A DNA stretch of 59,665 bases from Ilumatobacteraceae bacterium (GCA_013213745.1 JABSQH010000015.1:1-59665), one strand, 5' to 3'; positions 8,164 to 17,787 are shown, numbered from the stretch's first letter. Notes: generated by a model not told the origin, from the sequence alone. Program-made: numbers and translations.

Positions 8164-8715
8164 GTGGAACAGGGTCCGATTCCGCCACACGAGCGCACGT
8201 GGCGCCACCCCTCAGAGCTCGGTCCGACGCGCGCCGATGTCGATTCCGAACCGACTCGCCGGGCCAGTAGCAGTATCGCCATCGCCGTCGCCAGCGGCAC
8301 CTTGACCATTGCCGCTGTGGCAATGCTCCTGGTCGTGGTCACGCCATCGCGCTCGGGGACCCCGCAGACACTCAGCGCCACGACGTCGCCGCCGCTGGCG
8401 CAGAGCGTGCGCGCAGTCCGTCCCGCTGGACCGATCGCCGCTCAGCCCACGGTGGGTCTGGCATCGCTCAGCGCCACCGCGTCGGTGCTGTCGACGCCGC
8501 TCGATCTGCACGACCGGGTTGCGCGGCACGCTCCGGGCCCCGATGACATCGTGTTCATCGTGGTCGGTGAGGCCACCTACCGCACGGTGTGGAGCCACGT
8601 GTCGTGGCTCCATGCCCCGGCCGACGCCGTGGTCGTTGACACCGCCGGACACACCGTGGCGCACCTGCGATCCGGCTCGCTGTTCATCGTGGCCGGCGTG
8701 CACGTCGACGACTGA
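8164..8715 (+). CDS. Single-pass membrane protein with PHERTWRHPSEL N-terminus
   Basis: A 183-residue protein starting at GTG 8164 with a cytoplasmic PPHERTWRHPSELG segment seen at the N-terminus of assorted actinobacterial membrane proteins. One transmembrane helix follows (about residues 40-60), then an Ala/Ser/Thr-rich extracellular part and a small C-terminal domain of unknown function (DIVFIVVGEATYRTVWSHV). Its last 32 bp overlap the convergent SDR gene. No function can be assigned. Confidence 0.65.
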   Translation: MEQGPIPPHERTWRHPSELGPTRADVDSEPTRRASSSIAIAVASGTLTIAAVAMLLVVVTPSRSGTPQTLSATTSPPLAQSVRAVRPAGPIAAQPTVGLASLSATASVLSTPLDLHDRVARHAPGPDDIVFIVVGEATYRTVWSHVSWLHAPADAVVVDTAGHTVAHLRSGSLFIVAGVHVDD

Positions 8716-9718
8716 TCACCCGGCCGAGCCAGACCGCACCGACCACCCCGGCAATCGCCGCGATCACTGCGGTGCCGAGCGTCAGCTCCTGGCGGCGTTT
8801 CGGCGTGATCATCGTCCACCACGGCGCTTCGGTCGCCTCGACGTAGGTCTGCTCGTTGGTGATGGTCGGCCGCCAGCCGCGGGTCCGCAATCGTCCGTTC
8901 GCAACGACCCACGATGCCTGCGTGTACGGCGCCAGCCCTGGCGGAATCGGGCCGCGTTGGAAACGCCAACTCAACCGACCGAGCACGTCGCGGACGCGAT
9001 CGGGAACCGGCACCCGTGGTCGCTCGCCGGACAGGGCGCGCACCCGCTCGCCGGCGACCCACCCGTCGGGGGCGACGTTGTACACCCCGTCGAGGCGCTG
9101 CTCGATGGCCACGCCGACGGCGGCGGCGAGGTCGTCGAGATGAAGAAACTGGGCCGGCGGATCAGCGACGGCGAAGCGCCACCCGAGCCCCGCGACCAAC
9201 GCCCGAGCCAGTCGGGAGCTCTCTCCTTCGGCGAGCGCCAGGACCGGCCGCAATACGGTGGTCGCCCGATCCCGATGCGCGCGTCGCCACTGCTCGACGA
9301 GTTCTTCGGCCGACGCCAACTGGCGGGCGAACACGAACTCCACGTCGGGCCGAAGCACGGCTTCCTCGGTGATCGGCACCGGGTTGTTCGGTGAGGCGCC
9401 GTACACCAGCGCCGACGACACGAACACGACGTGGTCGGCGCCGAGCCGCTCAGCGACATCGAGGGTCGCCGAACACGACTCGGTGGCGCTTTCTCTGCGT
9501 TCGGCCCGACGGTCGTAGTCACTGCTCCCCAGGTCGACCACGACATCGACCTCGGACACATCGTCTGCCAGCTCGATCACGTCGAACGCTGTCCGCGTGC
9601 GCAGCTGCTCCTCGACACGTCGCGCCAAGGGACCGTCGGCGCCGACGAGCGCCACCGAACGCGCGGCTGCCGTGTCGCCGGACGTTTCGCTCGACGGCGC
9701 AGTATCGACCACTGCCAT
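8684..9718 (-). CDS. NAD-dependent epimerase/dehydratase-like (extended SDR) with C-terminal membrane helix
   Basis: A 344-residue extended short-chain dehydrogenase-like protein. A degenerate nucleotide-binding start (SVALVGADGPLARRV) is followed by VVDLGSSDYD, HVVFVSSALVYG, a YxxxK-like region that is degraded, TVLRPVLAL and FLHLDDLAAAV. The C-terminal 40 residues form one transmembrane helix followed by a basic RRRARRPR end, an unusual tail for this family. It is divergent from the DUF2342 gene across 72 bp. The substrate is unknown; catalysis is uncertain because the classical Tyr/Lys pair is not clear. Confidence 0.7.
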   Translation of the reverse strand: MAVVDTAPSSETSGDTAAARSVALVGADGPLARRVEEQLRTRTAFDVIELADDVSEVDVVVDLGSSDYDRRAERRESATESCSATLDVAERLGADHVVFVSSALVYGASPNNPVPITEEAVLRPDVEFVFARQLASAEELVEQWRRAHRDRATTVLRPVLALAEGESSRLARALVAGLGWRFAVADPPAQFLHLDDLAAAVGVAIEQRLDGVYNVAPDGWVAGERVRALSGERPRVPVPDRVRDVLGRLSWRFQRGPIPPGLAPYTQASWVVANGRLRTRGWRPTITNEQTYVEATEAPWWTMITPKRRQELTLGTAVIAAIAGVVGAVWLGRVISRRRARRPR

Positions 9719-9790
9719 GACGTCACCCTAGGCCTGCTCGCCGGCGGGCGCGCGGGCGCGAGTCGGCTCGGCGGGCCGTAGCATCGGGTC

Positions 9791-10999
9791 ATGGCCGACG
9801 ACGACGTGTCCCCGTTCGATGCTGGCGACGACGACAACCCGCTGGCCGGCCTACCGCTGTTCGGCGACCTGTCGCGCGCGCTCGCCGGCCAGGGACCGCT
9901 CAACTGGGATGCTGCTCGCCAATTCGCCGTCCTCTCGGCGTCGGGCGGTGGACTGATGCCCGGATCGTCAGGGCCGGCCACGTCGGGCAACGTCGATCCG
10001 GCGGTGCGCATCGCCTATGCCGACCTCGCTCGCATCGCCCGACTGCACGTGGCCGACGTGATGGGTCTCGACGTCCCCGACGTCGAACCGCAGGTGGCCA
10101 CACCGGAGCAGTGGGCGCAACAGACCCTCGAGGCGTATCGCCCACTGTTCACCGAGCTGGCCACTTCGCTCGGCGCGAGCGACGAGGCGGGATCGAGCGA
10201 CGATCCGATGGCCCAGATGATGGCCGGGCTGAGCAAGATGATGGCACCGGCGATGATGGGGATGAGCGTCGGTTCGATGGTCGGCGCGCTCGCCCGCCGC
10301 GCCTTCGGCGTGTACGACCTGCCGATTCCGCGGGCGACGCCGGCGATCACCGTCGTGCCGCCGACGATCGACGCGTTCGCCGCCGAGTGGGAGATCGCCC
10401 TCGATGAGATGCGCCTGTGGGTGATCAGTCACGAGCTCGCCGGCCTGACGCTGTTCTCGCAGCCGCCGGTGGCCGATCACCTCCGGGCGCTGGTACGCCA
10501 GCACGTCGGCGCCTTCTCGCCCGACCCGTCTGCGGTCACCGACAAGCTGACGACGCTCGATCTCGACGGCGGCGACCCGATCGCCGCGATGCAGCAGGCA
10601 TTCGGCGACCCCGAAGTGCTGCTCGGCGCTGTGCAGTCCGACGAACAGCTGGCCCTGCAACCACAGCTCGACGCCGCCGTCGCCACCACGATCGGGGTCA
10701 TCGATTGGGTCGTCGATGCGGTCGCCGTACGAGTTATCGGCGGCAACGCATTGCAGATCGCCGAGGCGGTCCGTCGACGGCGCGCCGACACCTCACCCGA
10801 CGATCTGTTCGTCGAGCGCCTGCTCGGGATCCGTCTCGGCGCCGAGCAGACCGCACGGGGCAAGGCATTCGTGCAGGGTGTCGTCGACCGTGCCGGCGAA
10901 GCGGGGTTGGCCCCGCTGTTCAGCGAGGACGGTGCCGTCCCGACGCCGAACGAGATCGAGGCCCCTGGCCTCTGGATCGCCCGGGTGACCGGCGGCTGA
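9791..10999 (+). CDS. DUF2342 zincin-like protein with a disrupted HExxH motif
   Basis: A 402-residue member of the actinobacterial zincin-like family DUF2342 (sometimes labelled F420-biosynthesis associated). Recognition rests on the N-terminal NPLAGLPLFGDL, a Met/Gly-rich helical run (about residues 140-165), AITVVPPTIDAFAAEWEI and the MRLWVISHELAG segment. Where the family normally has HExxH, this protein reads H214-E215-L-A-G218, so the second zinc-binding His is missing. The rest of the protein is intact and full length, suggesting retained structure but altered or lost protease activity. Its last 80 bp are antisense to the end of the convergent MFS gene. Confidence 0.75.
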   Translation: MADDDVSPFDAGDDDNPLAGLPLFGDLSRALAGQGPLNWDAARQFAVLSASGGGLMPGSSGPATSGNVDPAVRIAYADLARIARLHVADVMGLDVPDVEPQVATPEQWAQQTLEAYRPLFTELATSLGASDEAGSSDDPMAQMMAGLSKMMAPAMMGMSVGSMVGALARRAFGVYDLPIPRATPAITVVPPTIDAFAAEWEIALDEMRLWVISHELAGLTLFSQPPVADHLRALVRQHVGAFSPDPSAVTDKLTTLDLDGGDPIAAMQQAFGDPEVLLGAVQSDEQLALQPQLDAAVATTIGVIDWVVDAVAVRVIGGNALQIAEAVRRRRADTSPDDLFVERLLGIRLGAEQTARGKAFVQGVVDRAGEAGLAPLFSEDGAVPTPNEIEAPGLWIARVTGG

Positions 11000-12182
11000 C
11001 ACCCCGTAGGGGCCTCGGCGCCGAATCCGTGCGCAGATAGATGCTCGCCCCCGTCGCGGCAACGGCGACCGCGACGGCACCGGGACCGACTGCCAGCTGG
11101 AGCGCCACTGCGACGAACGCGCCAGCTGCCCACGACAGCTGGAAACGCGTTTCGAACACAGCGAACGCCCGACCCCTGTTGGCGCCGGGGGCATCGCGCT
11201 GCACGATCGACTCGAAGCTGAGACGGCCGATCGACGCAACGAAGTTGAGAGTGCCGGCGAGCAGCACGAGCGCCCCGGCGCCGCCGAGTAGCGCTGCAGC
11301 GACGGCCACGACCGCTGCCGCGACGAGCGCCACCGAGAGCATCGTTTCCTCGCGCAGACGGTCGCGCAACCTCGGCGCCAACGCGTTGCCAATCATCGTC
11401 GCCACCGCCGACACCGCCACCACCGCACCGAACCACACGGTGCCCGAGTCCTGAGCGCGCAGCCAGAAGACGGCGAGAAACAGGGTGAACCCGACCGCTC
11501 CGCGCAACACGGTCATGGCGAAGGCCCCGGTGCGGATGCTCACCGAGTGCAGTTGCCCGACGTCTTCGGTGGCCTCCTGGCGCGTCGCCACCACCTCCGG
11601 CGGCAATCGCGTCGCCGCGACGAACGCCGCGACGAAGAGGCCGGCTCCATAGACCAGCGTCGCGGTCGACCCACCGAGCTGCAGCAGCACGCCGGCGGGC
11701 ACGACCGCAACCGCGCCGGTGAGCCCGGCGATCAGTCCGAGCTTCGAGTTGGCCTCGACCAGCTCGGTCTCGGAGCGCACGGTGCTCGGCACGAGCGCCG
11801 ACTTGCTCACCACGTAGGTCTTCTGCAGTACGAGCGAAGCGAACACCAACGGGAAAAGCGCGAGCGCGTCGACGAAGCGGGCCATCAGGACCATCAGGAC
11901 GACGCGGATGACGGCGACCAGCTGGATCACCAATCGTCTGCCGCCGGCGACTCGATCGATCGCCGGGCCGATCAATGGGGCGACCACCAGAAACGGCGTC
12001 ACACCGAGCGCGAGGAACAACAACACCCGGCTGCGCGCGGCGTCGAGATCGATGTCGAAGAACAGCGAGTCGGCGAGCGCCACGACCATCGCGGCGTCGC
12101 CCGCCATCATCAGCGCATGGGTCAGCGCCAGCTTGCGGAACTTGCTCGGAGGCACCCGGCGCGCCGGCGCAGCAGCGGTCAC
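10920..12182 (-). CDS. Major facilitator superfamily transporter
   Basis: A 420-residue permease with about 12 predicted helices, starting at GTG 12182 (TAAAPARRVPPSKFRKLAL). The N-terminal half carries LIGPAIDRVAGGRR, the basic loop between helices 2 and 3. Arrangement and sequence resemble DHA1-type efflux permeases; the substrate is unknown. The Arg-rich C-terminal tail (after about residue 385) is encoded antisense to the end of the DUF2342 gene. The gene is 31 bp downstream of the phosphate-type response regulator, so it may be carried on the same transcript. Confidence 0.75.
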   Translation of the reverse strand: MTAAAPARRVPPSKFRKLALTHALMMAGDAAMVVALADSLFFDIDLDAARSRVLLFLALGVTPFLVVAPLIGPAIDRVAGGRRLVIQLVAVIRVVLMVLMARFVDALALFPLVFASLVLQKTYVVSKSALVPSTVRSETELVEANSKLGLIAGLTGAVAVVPAGVLLQLGGSTATLVYGAGLFVAAFVAATRLPPEVVATRQEATEDVGQLHSVSIRTGAFAMTVLRGAVGFTLFLAVFWLRAQDSGTVWFGAVVAVSAVATMIGNALAPRLRDRLREETMLSVALVAAAVVAVAAALLGGAGALVLLAGTLNFVASIGRLSFESIVQRDAPGANRGRAFAVFETRFQLSWAAGAFVAVALQLAVGPGAVAVAVAATGASIYLRTDSAPRPLRGVSRRSPGRSRGQGPRSRSASGRHRPR

Positions 12183-12213
12183 GGTGCCGATGCTACGGCC
12201 GTGCGCAAGCTTG

Positions 12214-12912
12214 TCAGGAGCGTTCGTACTTGTACCCGAGTCCGCGAATCGTGACGATGCGCGTGGGTACTGCCGGATCGGGCTCGATCTTCGAGCGCAG
12301 CCGCTTGACGTGGACGTCGAGCGTCTTGGTGTCGCCGACGTAGTCACTTCCCCACACCCGGTCGATCAACGTCTCGCGCGGGAGGACCCGCCCGGCATTG
12401 GCCAGCAGCAGATGGAGCAACTCAAACTCCTTCAACGGCAGGCTCAGCTCGACGCCGTTGACCGAAGCGCAGTGCTCTTCGGGGTCGAGCTGGACGTCAC
12501 CGACCTTGAGCATGCCGGGCGCCATGAGCGGCGCACTCGCGCTGCTGTCGGCGCGCCGCAGCACTGCTCGAATACGGGCGATCAACTCACGCAGTCGGTA
12601 CGGCTTGGCGACGTAGTCGTCGGCGCCGACCTCGAGGCCGACAACCGTGTCGATCTCGGCGCTCTTGGCCGTGACCATGATGATCGGCACCTGCGTGCGC
12701 TTGCGGAGTTGACGGCACACGTCGACTCCGCTGACCTTCGGAAGCATCACGTCGAGCAGGACCAGATCGGGTTGCACGGAGTCGTAACGGTCGAGTGCCT
12801 CGGCACCGTCGACGGCGACGGCGACATCGAAGCCCTCACGCTTCAGCCCGATCGACAGCGCTTCGACGAAGCTCGCCTCGTCCTCGACGACAAAGATCAT
12901 TGCCTCGCTCAA
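12214..12912 (-). CDS. regX3: OmpR/PhoB-family response regulator (RegX3/PhoP-like)
   Basis: A 232-residue two-component regulator with a receiver domain (acidic VVEDE, phospho-acceptor D54 in VLLDVMLPK, MVTAKS, VAKPY) and a C-terminal winged-helix DNA-binding domain (LPLKEFELLHLLL ... TLDVHVKRLRSKIE ... IRGLGYKY). The TTG at 12912 is favoured as start because a GAGGAGG ribosome site sits seven bases before it; the ATG twelve bases further in would be too far away. It overlaps the kinase stop. With the pst operon, phoU and a PHO box nearby, phosphate control is the likely role. Confidence 0.88.
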   Translation of the reverse strand: MSEAMIFVVEDEASFVEALSIGLKREGFDVAVAVDGAEALDRYDSVQPDLVLLDVMLPKVSGVDVCRQLRKRTQVPIIMVTAKSAEIDTVVGLEVGADDYVAKPYRLRELIARIRAVLRRADSSASAPLMAPGMLKVGDVQLDPEEHCASVNGVELSLPLKEFELLHLLLANAGRVLPRETLIDRVWGSDYVGDTKTLDVHVKRLRSKIEPDPAVPTRIVTIRGLGYKYERS

Positions 12913-14117
12913 CTCGGTGCCTCCTCGTGAGTGCGCGCCGTCGTGGGAGCGGCGGCTGGCGTGTCGGTCGCCGAGCTGGAGCCGGCATCGGTCACCAGCA
13001 ACGACAGTGGCAATCGCAAGACGAACGTCGATCCTTCGCCCTCCTGCGACTGCACGAGCACATCGCCACCGTGATTGCCGGCCACGTGGCGGACGATCGC
13101 CAAGCCGAGGCCGGACCCACCCGTGACACGACTGCGCGCCTTGTCGACCCGGTAGAAGCGCTCGAAGATGCGATCGAGGTCGCGAGCGGGGATACCGACG
13201 CCCTGATCAGCGACCATCAGCTCGACGGTGTGGTCGTCGATTCGAGTTCGGACCTGCACGACGCCACCGTCGTGGCTGTATTTGACCGCGTTCTCGACCA
13301 GGTTGCCGAGCGCCGACTCCATCTGGCGTCGATCGCATCGCACCCGAATCGACGCGCCTGCATCGATCGCGGTGACGGTGATGTCGCGCCCACGATTGGC
13401 TGCTTGCCCGCGGGCGATCGCGGTTGCCACCAACGCGCGCACCTCGACCACCTCCTGGCCCAGCTCGGAGAACTCGATCTGCGACAAACGCAACAGGTCA
13501 TCGATCGTGCGCACGACCCGATGCGACTCGATCACCAGGTGTTCGGACACCCGGGTCACCGTGTCGGGATCCGGCTCGTCGACCAGCGCTTCGGCGAGCA
13601 CGGCGATGGCACCGACCGGTGTCTTCAATTCGTGGGAGATGTTGGTGACGAAGTCGCTGCGCATGGCGTCGATGCGCATGCGCTCGCTCACGTCCTGCAC
13701 CGTCGCCGCAGCGGCACCGCCGGGCAACGGCTCAGCGACCACCGCCATCCACATTCTCGGTGGGCCTTGCACTTCGACGATTCGCCGCGACTGCCGGCCA
13801 TTACGGGCTTCGTCGAGGATCTGTTCGATCTCCTCGGCGACGATGACGCCGACATGGGTGCCGTCGAAGGCGCGTGCTGCCTGGTTGCGATACTCGAGAC
13901 GACCGGTCGCAGCCATGACGATCACGCCGATCTCCAAGTGATCGACCGCCTCGCGCAACGCCAGTGCGATCTCGTCGTCGGGCGTCAACGCTCTCCCCCC
14001 GGGAGGAGTCGGGTCCGGAACATCCGACTGCTCGGGGCGTCGTGTCCGAAACACGAGCGCAACCGCGCCCCCACCGACGAGGATGCCGATCGCCGAAGCG
14101 AGCACGATCGCCAGCAT
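12909..14117 (-). CDS. senX3: Sensor histidine kinase (SenX3/PhoR-like)
   Basis: A 402-residue kinase with a single N-terminal membrane helix (residues 2-24), a PAS-like domain (about 55-145), a HisKA dimerisation domain with the phospho-acceptor H162 in NISHELKTP, and an HATPase domain with N box NLVENAVKYS, DQGVGIP and GGSGLGLAIVRH. Architecture and size match SenX3. The ATG shares one base with the phoU TGA, so kinase and PhoU are translationally coupled, consistent with PhoU relaying the Pst transport state to the kinase. Confidence 0.9.
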   Translation of the reverse strand: MLAIVLASAIGILVGGGAVALVFRTRRPEQSDVPDPTPPGGRALTPDDEIALALREAVDHLEIGVIVMAATGRLEYRNQAARAFDGTHVGVIVAEEIEQILDEARNGRQSRRIVEVQGPPRMWMAVVAEPLPGGAAAATVQDVSERMRIDAMRSDFVTNISHELKTPVGAIAVLAEALVDEPDPDTVTRVSEHLVIESHRVVRTIDDLLRLSQIEFSELGQEVVEVRALVATAIARGQAANRGRDITVTAIDAGASIRVRCDRRQMESALGNLVENAVKYSHDGGVVQVRTRIDDHTVELMVADQGVGIPARDLDRIFERFYRVDKARSRVTGGSGLGLAIVRHVAGNHGGDVLVQSQEGEGSTFVLRLPLSLLVTDAGSSSATDTPAAAPTTARTHEEAPS

Positions 14118-14839
14118 CAGTCCTCCGTCGACGGCAGCATCGCAGGCGGATCGTTGTCGCTCTCGGGGTACGGGATGTCGGGCACCCAGCCGTCGACGAT
14201 GTAGCGGACTCGATCGCCGACGTTCACGGCGTGATCGCCGATGCGTTCGTAGAACCGAGCGACCACGGCAAGCTGCACCGCGACCTGGAGGTCGAGTGCG
14301 CCCGCTGCATGGCTCTCGAAGATCACCTGGATGAACTGACGGTGCAGGTCGTCGAGATAGGCATCCATGTCGCGCAGCGCAGCCGCGCGCACCGCGCTGT
14401 GGTTGAGGTACGCCTCGGTCGCCTCCTTGAACAGCACCTGCGCCTGCGAGCCCATCTTCTGGATCACGCCGCGCACGTTGGCGTCGAGGGCATGCCCGTA
14501 GATGCGACGAGCGGCCTTGCAGATGTTGACGCACAGATCGGCCGAACGCTCGACGTCGGCGATGATCTTGATCGCCGAGACCAGCGATCGGAGGTCGCCC
14601 GCCACTGGGGCCTGCAGAGCGATCGTTTCGAAGCACTGCTCCTCGAGCCGCAGCGAGCGCCCGTCGTACTCCTCGTCGCCGAGGATCAGGTACTCCGCCC
14701 CCTCGAGGTCCATGTCGAGGAGGATGTCGGTGGCTCGCGGGACCAGCTCGGTGACCCCGGCCGACATACGGGCGATGCCGGTCTGGATCTCATCGAGCTG
14801 CGAATGGAAGTCGGCACGGGTGTCCGGCTTCGCCGTCAT
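14117..14839 (-). CDS. phoU: Phosphate transport system regulator PhoU
   Basis: A 240-residue all-helical protein with two PhoU repeats, including the metal-binding-type motifs in each half (DVERSADLCVNI and FYERIGDHAVNVGDR). PhoU bridges the PstB/PstSCA transporter and the sensor kinase and holds the regulon off when phosphate is plentiful. It follows pstB by 27 bp and overlaps the kinase start by one base. Confidence 0.93.
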   Translation of the reverse strand: MTAKPDTRADFHSQLDEIQTGIARMSAGVTELVPRATDILLDMDLEGAEYLILGDEEYDGRSLRLEEQCFETIALQAPVAGDLRSLVSAIKIIADVERSADLCVNICKAARRIYGHALDANVRGVIQKMGSQAQVLFKEATEAYLNHSAVRAAALRDMDAYLDDLHRQFIQVIFESHAAGALDLQVAVQLAVVARFYERIGDHAVNVGDRVRYIVDGWVPDIPYPESDNDPPAMLPSTED

Positions 14840-14866
14840 CGTCGATCCCTGCTCGGCAAGTGCTGA

Positions 14867-15754
14867 TCAGCCGAATCGTCCCGTGACATAGCGCTCTGTG
14901 CGCTCGTCGGCGGGGTTGGAGAACATCTTGGTGGTCTGGTCGTACTCGACGAGGATGCCGGTACGGGTATCGCTGCTGTCGTTGACCTCGACGGAGAAGA
15001 ACGCCGTACGGTCACTGACACGTGCCGCCTGCTGCATGTTGTGCGTGACGATCACGATCGTGTAGTCGGCCTTGATCTCCTCCATCAGGTCCTCGATCCT
15101 GCCGGTGGCGATCGGGTCGAGGGCCGAACACGGCTCGTCCATCAGGATCACGTCGGGCTCGGTGGCGATGGCGCGGGCGATGCACAGCCGCTGCTGCTGT
15201 CCGCCCGACATGCCCATTGCCGAGTGCTTCAAACGATCCTTGACCTCATCCCACAGCGCCGCCCGTCGCAGCGACGACTCGACGACGTCGTCGAGCTCGG
15301 ACTTCTTGCGAACCCCGGAAATGCGCGGCCCGAACGCCAAGTTGTCGTAGATCGACTTGGGAAACGGATTGGGCTTCTGGAACACCATTCCGATGCGGCG
15401 ACGCACCTCGACGGCGTCGATGTCACCGCCGTACAGGTCGATCCCGTGATAGCGCACCGATCCGCCGACCCGCGCCGTCTCGATGAGGTCGTTCATCCGG
15501 TTGAGGCAACGCAGCACCGTCGACTTGCCGCATCCGGAGGGTCCGATGAATGCGGTGATCTCGCGCTTGCGCACGTGCAGGTTGACGTCGCGCACCGCCC
15601 GAAAGTCGCCGTAGTGCACGTCGACGTCCTGGAGGTCGAACACCGTCACCGCTTGGTCGGGCGCAGTGTCCTCGGCGGGCGCCGCCTCGGTCGACACGAC
15701 GATTTCCGCGGCCAGATCCGTCTGGACCGGCGCGGCTCGTGTTTCATCAGTCAC
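14867..15754 (-). CDS. pstB: Phosphate ABC transporter ATP-binding protein PstB
   Basis: A 295-residue ATPase: Walker A GPSGCGKS, signature MSGGQQQRL, Walker B VILMDEP and switch His in VTHNMQQA. The RCLNRMNDL and FQKPNPFP segments are diagnostic for PstB. It is longer than the usual 255-270 residues because of a roughly 35-residue Ala/Thr/Glu-rich N-terminal extension. It lies 72 bp after pstA; the gap holds a small five-base-pair hairpin at 15789-15803. Confidence 0.95.
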   Translation of the reverse strand: MTDETRAAPVQTDLAAEIVVSTEAAPAEDTAPDQAVTVFDLQDVDVHYGDFRAVRDVNLHVRKREITAFIGPSGCGKSTVLRCLNRMNDLIETARVGGSVRYHGIDLYGGDIDAVEVRRRIGMVFQKPNPFPKSIYDNLAFGPRISGVRKKSELDDVVESSLRRAALWDEVKDRLKHSAMGMSGGQQQRLCIARAIATEPDVILMDEPCSALDPIATGRIEDLMEEIKADYTIVIVTHNMQQAARVSDRTAFFSVEVNDSSDTRTGILVEYDQTTKMFSNPADERTERYVTGRFG

Positions 15755-15826
15755 GTTGGGTCTACCTTTGTCCTCGAGGCGTTCGGGTTGGCAGGAATTG
15801 CCAGACTACGGGTTGCCACGGAACGC

Positions 15827-16765
15827 TCACCACTGCCGTTGGTAGCGGTTACGAAGCCAGATGGCCACTGCGTTCATCAAGACGATCACCACGAGCAGCA
15901 CCAACGATGCCGCTGCGGTCAGGGCGCGGAAGTCCTCTCCCGGCTGACGAGCGTAGGAGAAGATGATCACCGGCATCGCCGTGAACGACGATCCGAGCTG
16001 TTCCCAGAACGACTGCGAGCCGGTGCGCAACAGCCCGGTTGCTGCGCCGACCAGCAGGATCGGAGCGGCCTCGCCCGCGGCGCGGGCGAGCGACAGCACA
16101 ACGCCGGTGAGAATGCCGGGTGTGGCCGCGGGAACCACGTGGTGGCGCGTGACCTCCCAGCGCGTCGCGCCGACACCAAAGGCACCTTCGCGCACGCTGG
16201 CGGGCACAGCGCGGAGCGCTTCGGAGGCGGTGATCACGACGATCGGCAGCACCAGCGCCGACAGTGCCAGGCCGCCCGCCCACACCGTGCGTCCGAGGTT
16301 GAACGTCTGGACGAAGAGCGCGAGACCGAGCAAGCCATAAACGATCGATGGGACGCCGGCCAGGTTGCGAACGTTCAGTCGAGTGAACCGGGCGAGCCGA
16401 GACTTGCCGGCGTACTCCTCGAGATACACGGCGCAGGCGATCCCGAGCGGGAAGGCGGCGACGACGACGACGACCATCAACTGCAACGTGCCCTTGATGC
16501 CCTGCCACACGCCGGCCTGGGAAGCATCCGATGAGTTCAGCGGGCCGGATAGAAAGTCTCCCGCACCGTCGGCCCACACCGACCAGCTGCGATTGATCAG
16601 GTCGACGACCAACGTCAACAAGATGAGCAGCGAGCCGAGCAGCGCGAGCAACAGCAGCACGCCGATCACCCGCCCGGCAACGTCGGGCTTGCCGCCCTTG
16701 TTCAACGACGTGGTGATGCCCGCCGCGGTCTGCCCACCAACGGTTTCAGGAGTGGACAGCGACAT
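15827..16765 (-). CDS. pstA: Phosphate ABC transporter permease PstA
   Basis: A 312-residue inner-membrane permease with about six helices and the permease EAA-type loop (EALRAVPASVREGAFGVGAT). LARFTRLNVRNLAGVPSIVYGLLGL is typical of PstA. Its ATG shares one base with the pstC TGA, keeping the two permeases stoichiometric. The N-terminal 30 residues are cytoplasmic and Gly/Thr-rich. Confidence 0.93.
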   Translation of the reverse strand: MSLSTPETVGGQTAAGITTSLNKGGKPDVAGRVIGVLLLLALLGSLLILLTLVVDLINRSWSVWADGAGDFLSGPLNSSDASQAGVWQGIKGTLQLMVVVVVAAFPLGIACAVYLEEYAGKSRLARFTRLNVRNLAGVPSIVYGLLGLALFVQTFNLGRTVWAGGLALSALVLPIVVITASEALRAVPASVREGAFGVGATRWEVTRHHVVPAATPGILTGVVLSLARAAGEAAPILLVGAATGLLRTGSQSFWEQLGSSFTAMPVIIFSYARQPGEDFRALTAAASLVLLVVIVLMNAVAIWLRNRYQRQW

Positions 16766-17727
16766 CAGTACTCCTCACGGACGGCGCCCACGAGGCGGTC
16801 GGAGACGAAGTTGAGAAACAGCGTCATCAAGAACAGCAGGAGGCCGACGAAGTACAGACTCTGGAAGGCATTGTTGTCGCCGGCCACCTGGTCACTACCG
16901 AATCCGAGTGCGGCCATCGCCGCGGTCATCGTCTGCCCGGGCTCGAGTGGGTTGAGACTGAACAGGCCGCCGCCGGTGGCACCGGCGGCGATGGCGACCA
17001 CCATCGTCTCACCGATGGCTCGCGAGACACCGAGGATCAGCGCCGCGATAATGCCGGAGATGGCGGCCGGGAATACCACTTTGAACGTCGTCTGCCAGCG
17101 GTTGGCACCCAGCCCGTACGAGGCTTCACGGAGCGCGAGAGGGACCGAGCTGAGCGCGTCCTCGGCCACGGAAGCCACGATGGGAATGGTCAGGATCCCG
17201 ACGCCGAGTCCAGCGGCGGCCAGGGTGAAGGCCGCGTTTGCGCCGGAGAACAGGCGGACGATGATCTCGGGGTTGAGGAAGGCGATGGCGAAGTACCCCA
17301 ACACCACGCTCGGCACGCCGGCCAGCACCTCGAGCACCGGCTTGACCACGCGGCGCACGCGGGGAGACGCGTACTCGCTGAGGTAGATCGCCGACCCCAG
17401 CCCGAGCGGTATGGCGACCAGCATGGCGATACCGGTCACGATGAACGTCCCGACGACCAGCGTGCCGATGTCGAACAACCCGCGCCGCGGGAACCAACCG
17501 ATCGAGAACAACGCACCGAGTCCGTCCGGGGTGTTCGCAAGGCCCTGGAGAAAGTCGATCGCGTCGAACACGAGCGTGAGAACGATGGCGATCGTGACCG
17601 CGAAGGTCGTGACCGCGGCGGCCAGGAAGAACCACCGCATCGCACCGTCGACTCGGCGCCGACCCGGTTTCAAGGAGAGGTCGGCCGCAGACAGTTCAGG
17701 GCCGAGGTTGGGGCTGGTGATGCTCAA
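16765..17727 (-). CDS. pstC: Phosphate ABC transporter permease PstC
   Basis: A 320-residue permease with about six membrane helices. PstC-type motifs include IYLSEYASPRVR, VLEVLAGVPSVVLGYFA and the coupling loop ALREASYGLGANRWQT followed by SRAIGETMVVA. It starts 114 bp after the pstS stop, beyond a strong hairpin, and overlaps pstA by one base. Confidence 0.94.
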   Translation of the reverse strand: MSITSPNLGPELSAADLSLKPGRRRVDGAMRWFFLAAAVTTFAVTIAIVLTLVFDAIDFLQGLANTPDGLGALFSIGWFPRRGLFDIGTLVVGTFIVTGIAMLVAIPLGLGSAIYLSEYASPRVRRVVKPVLEVLAGVPSVVLGYFAIAFLNPEIIVRLFSGANAAFTLAAAGLGVGILTIPIVASVAEDALSSVPLALREASYGLGANRWQTTFKVVFPAAISGIIAALILGVSRAIGETMVVAIAAGATGGGLFSLNPLEPGQTMTAAMAALGFGSDQVAGDNNAFQSLYFVGLLLFLMTLFLNFVSDRLVGAVREEY

Positions 17728-17787
17728 AGGTGTCGCTTCCTACATCGCTTCAGGCGAAGTCGAATTCTGTCACACGCACCGAGCGAG

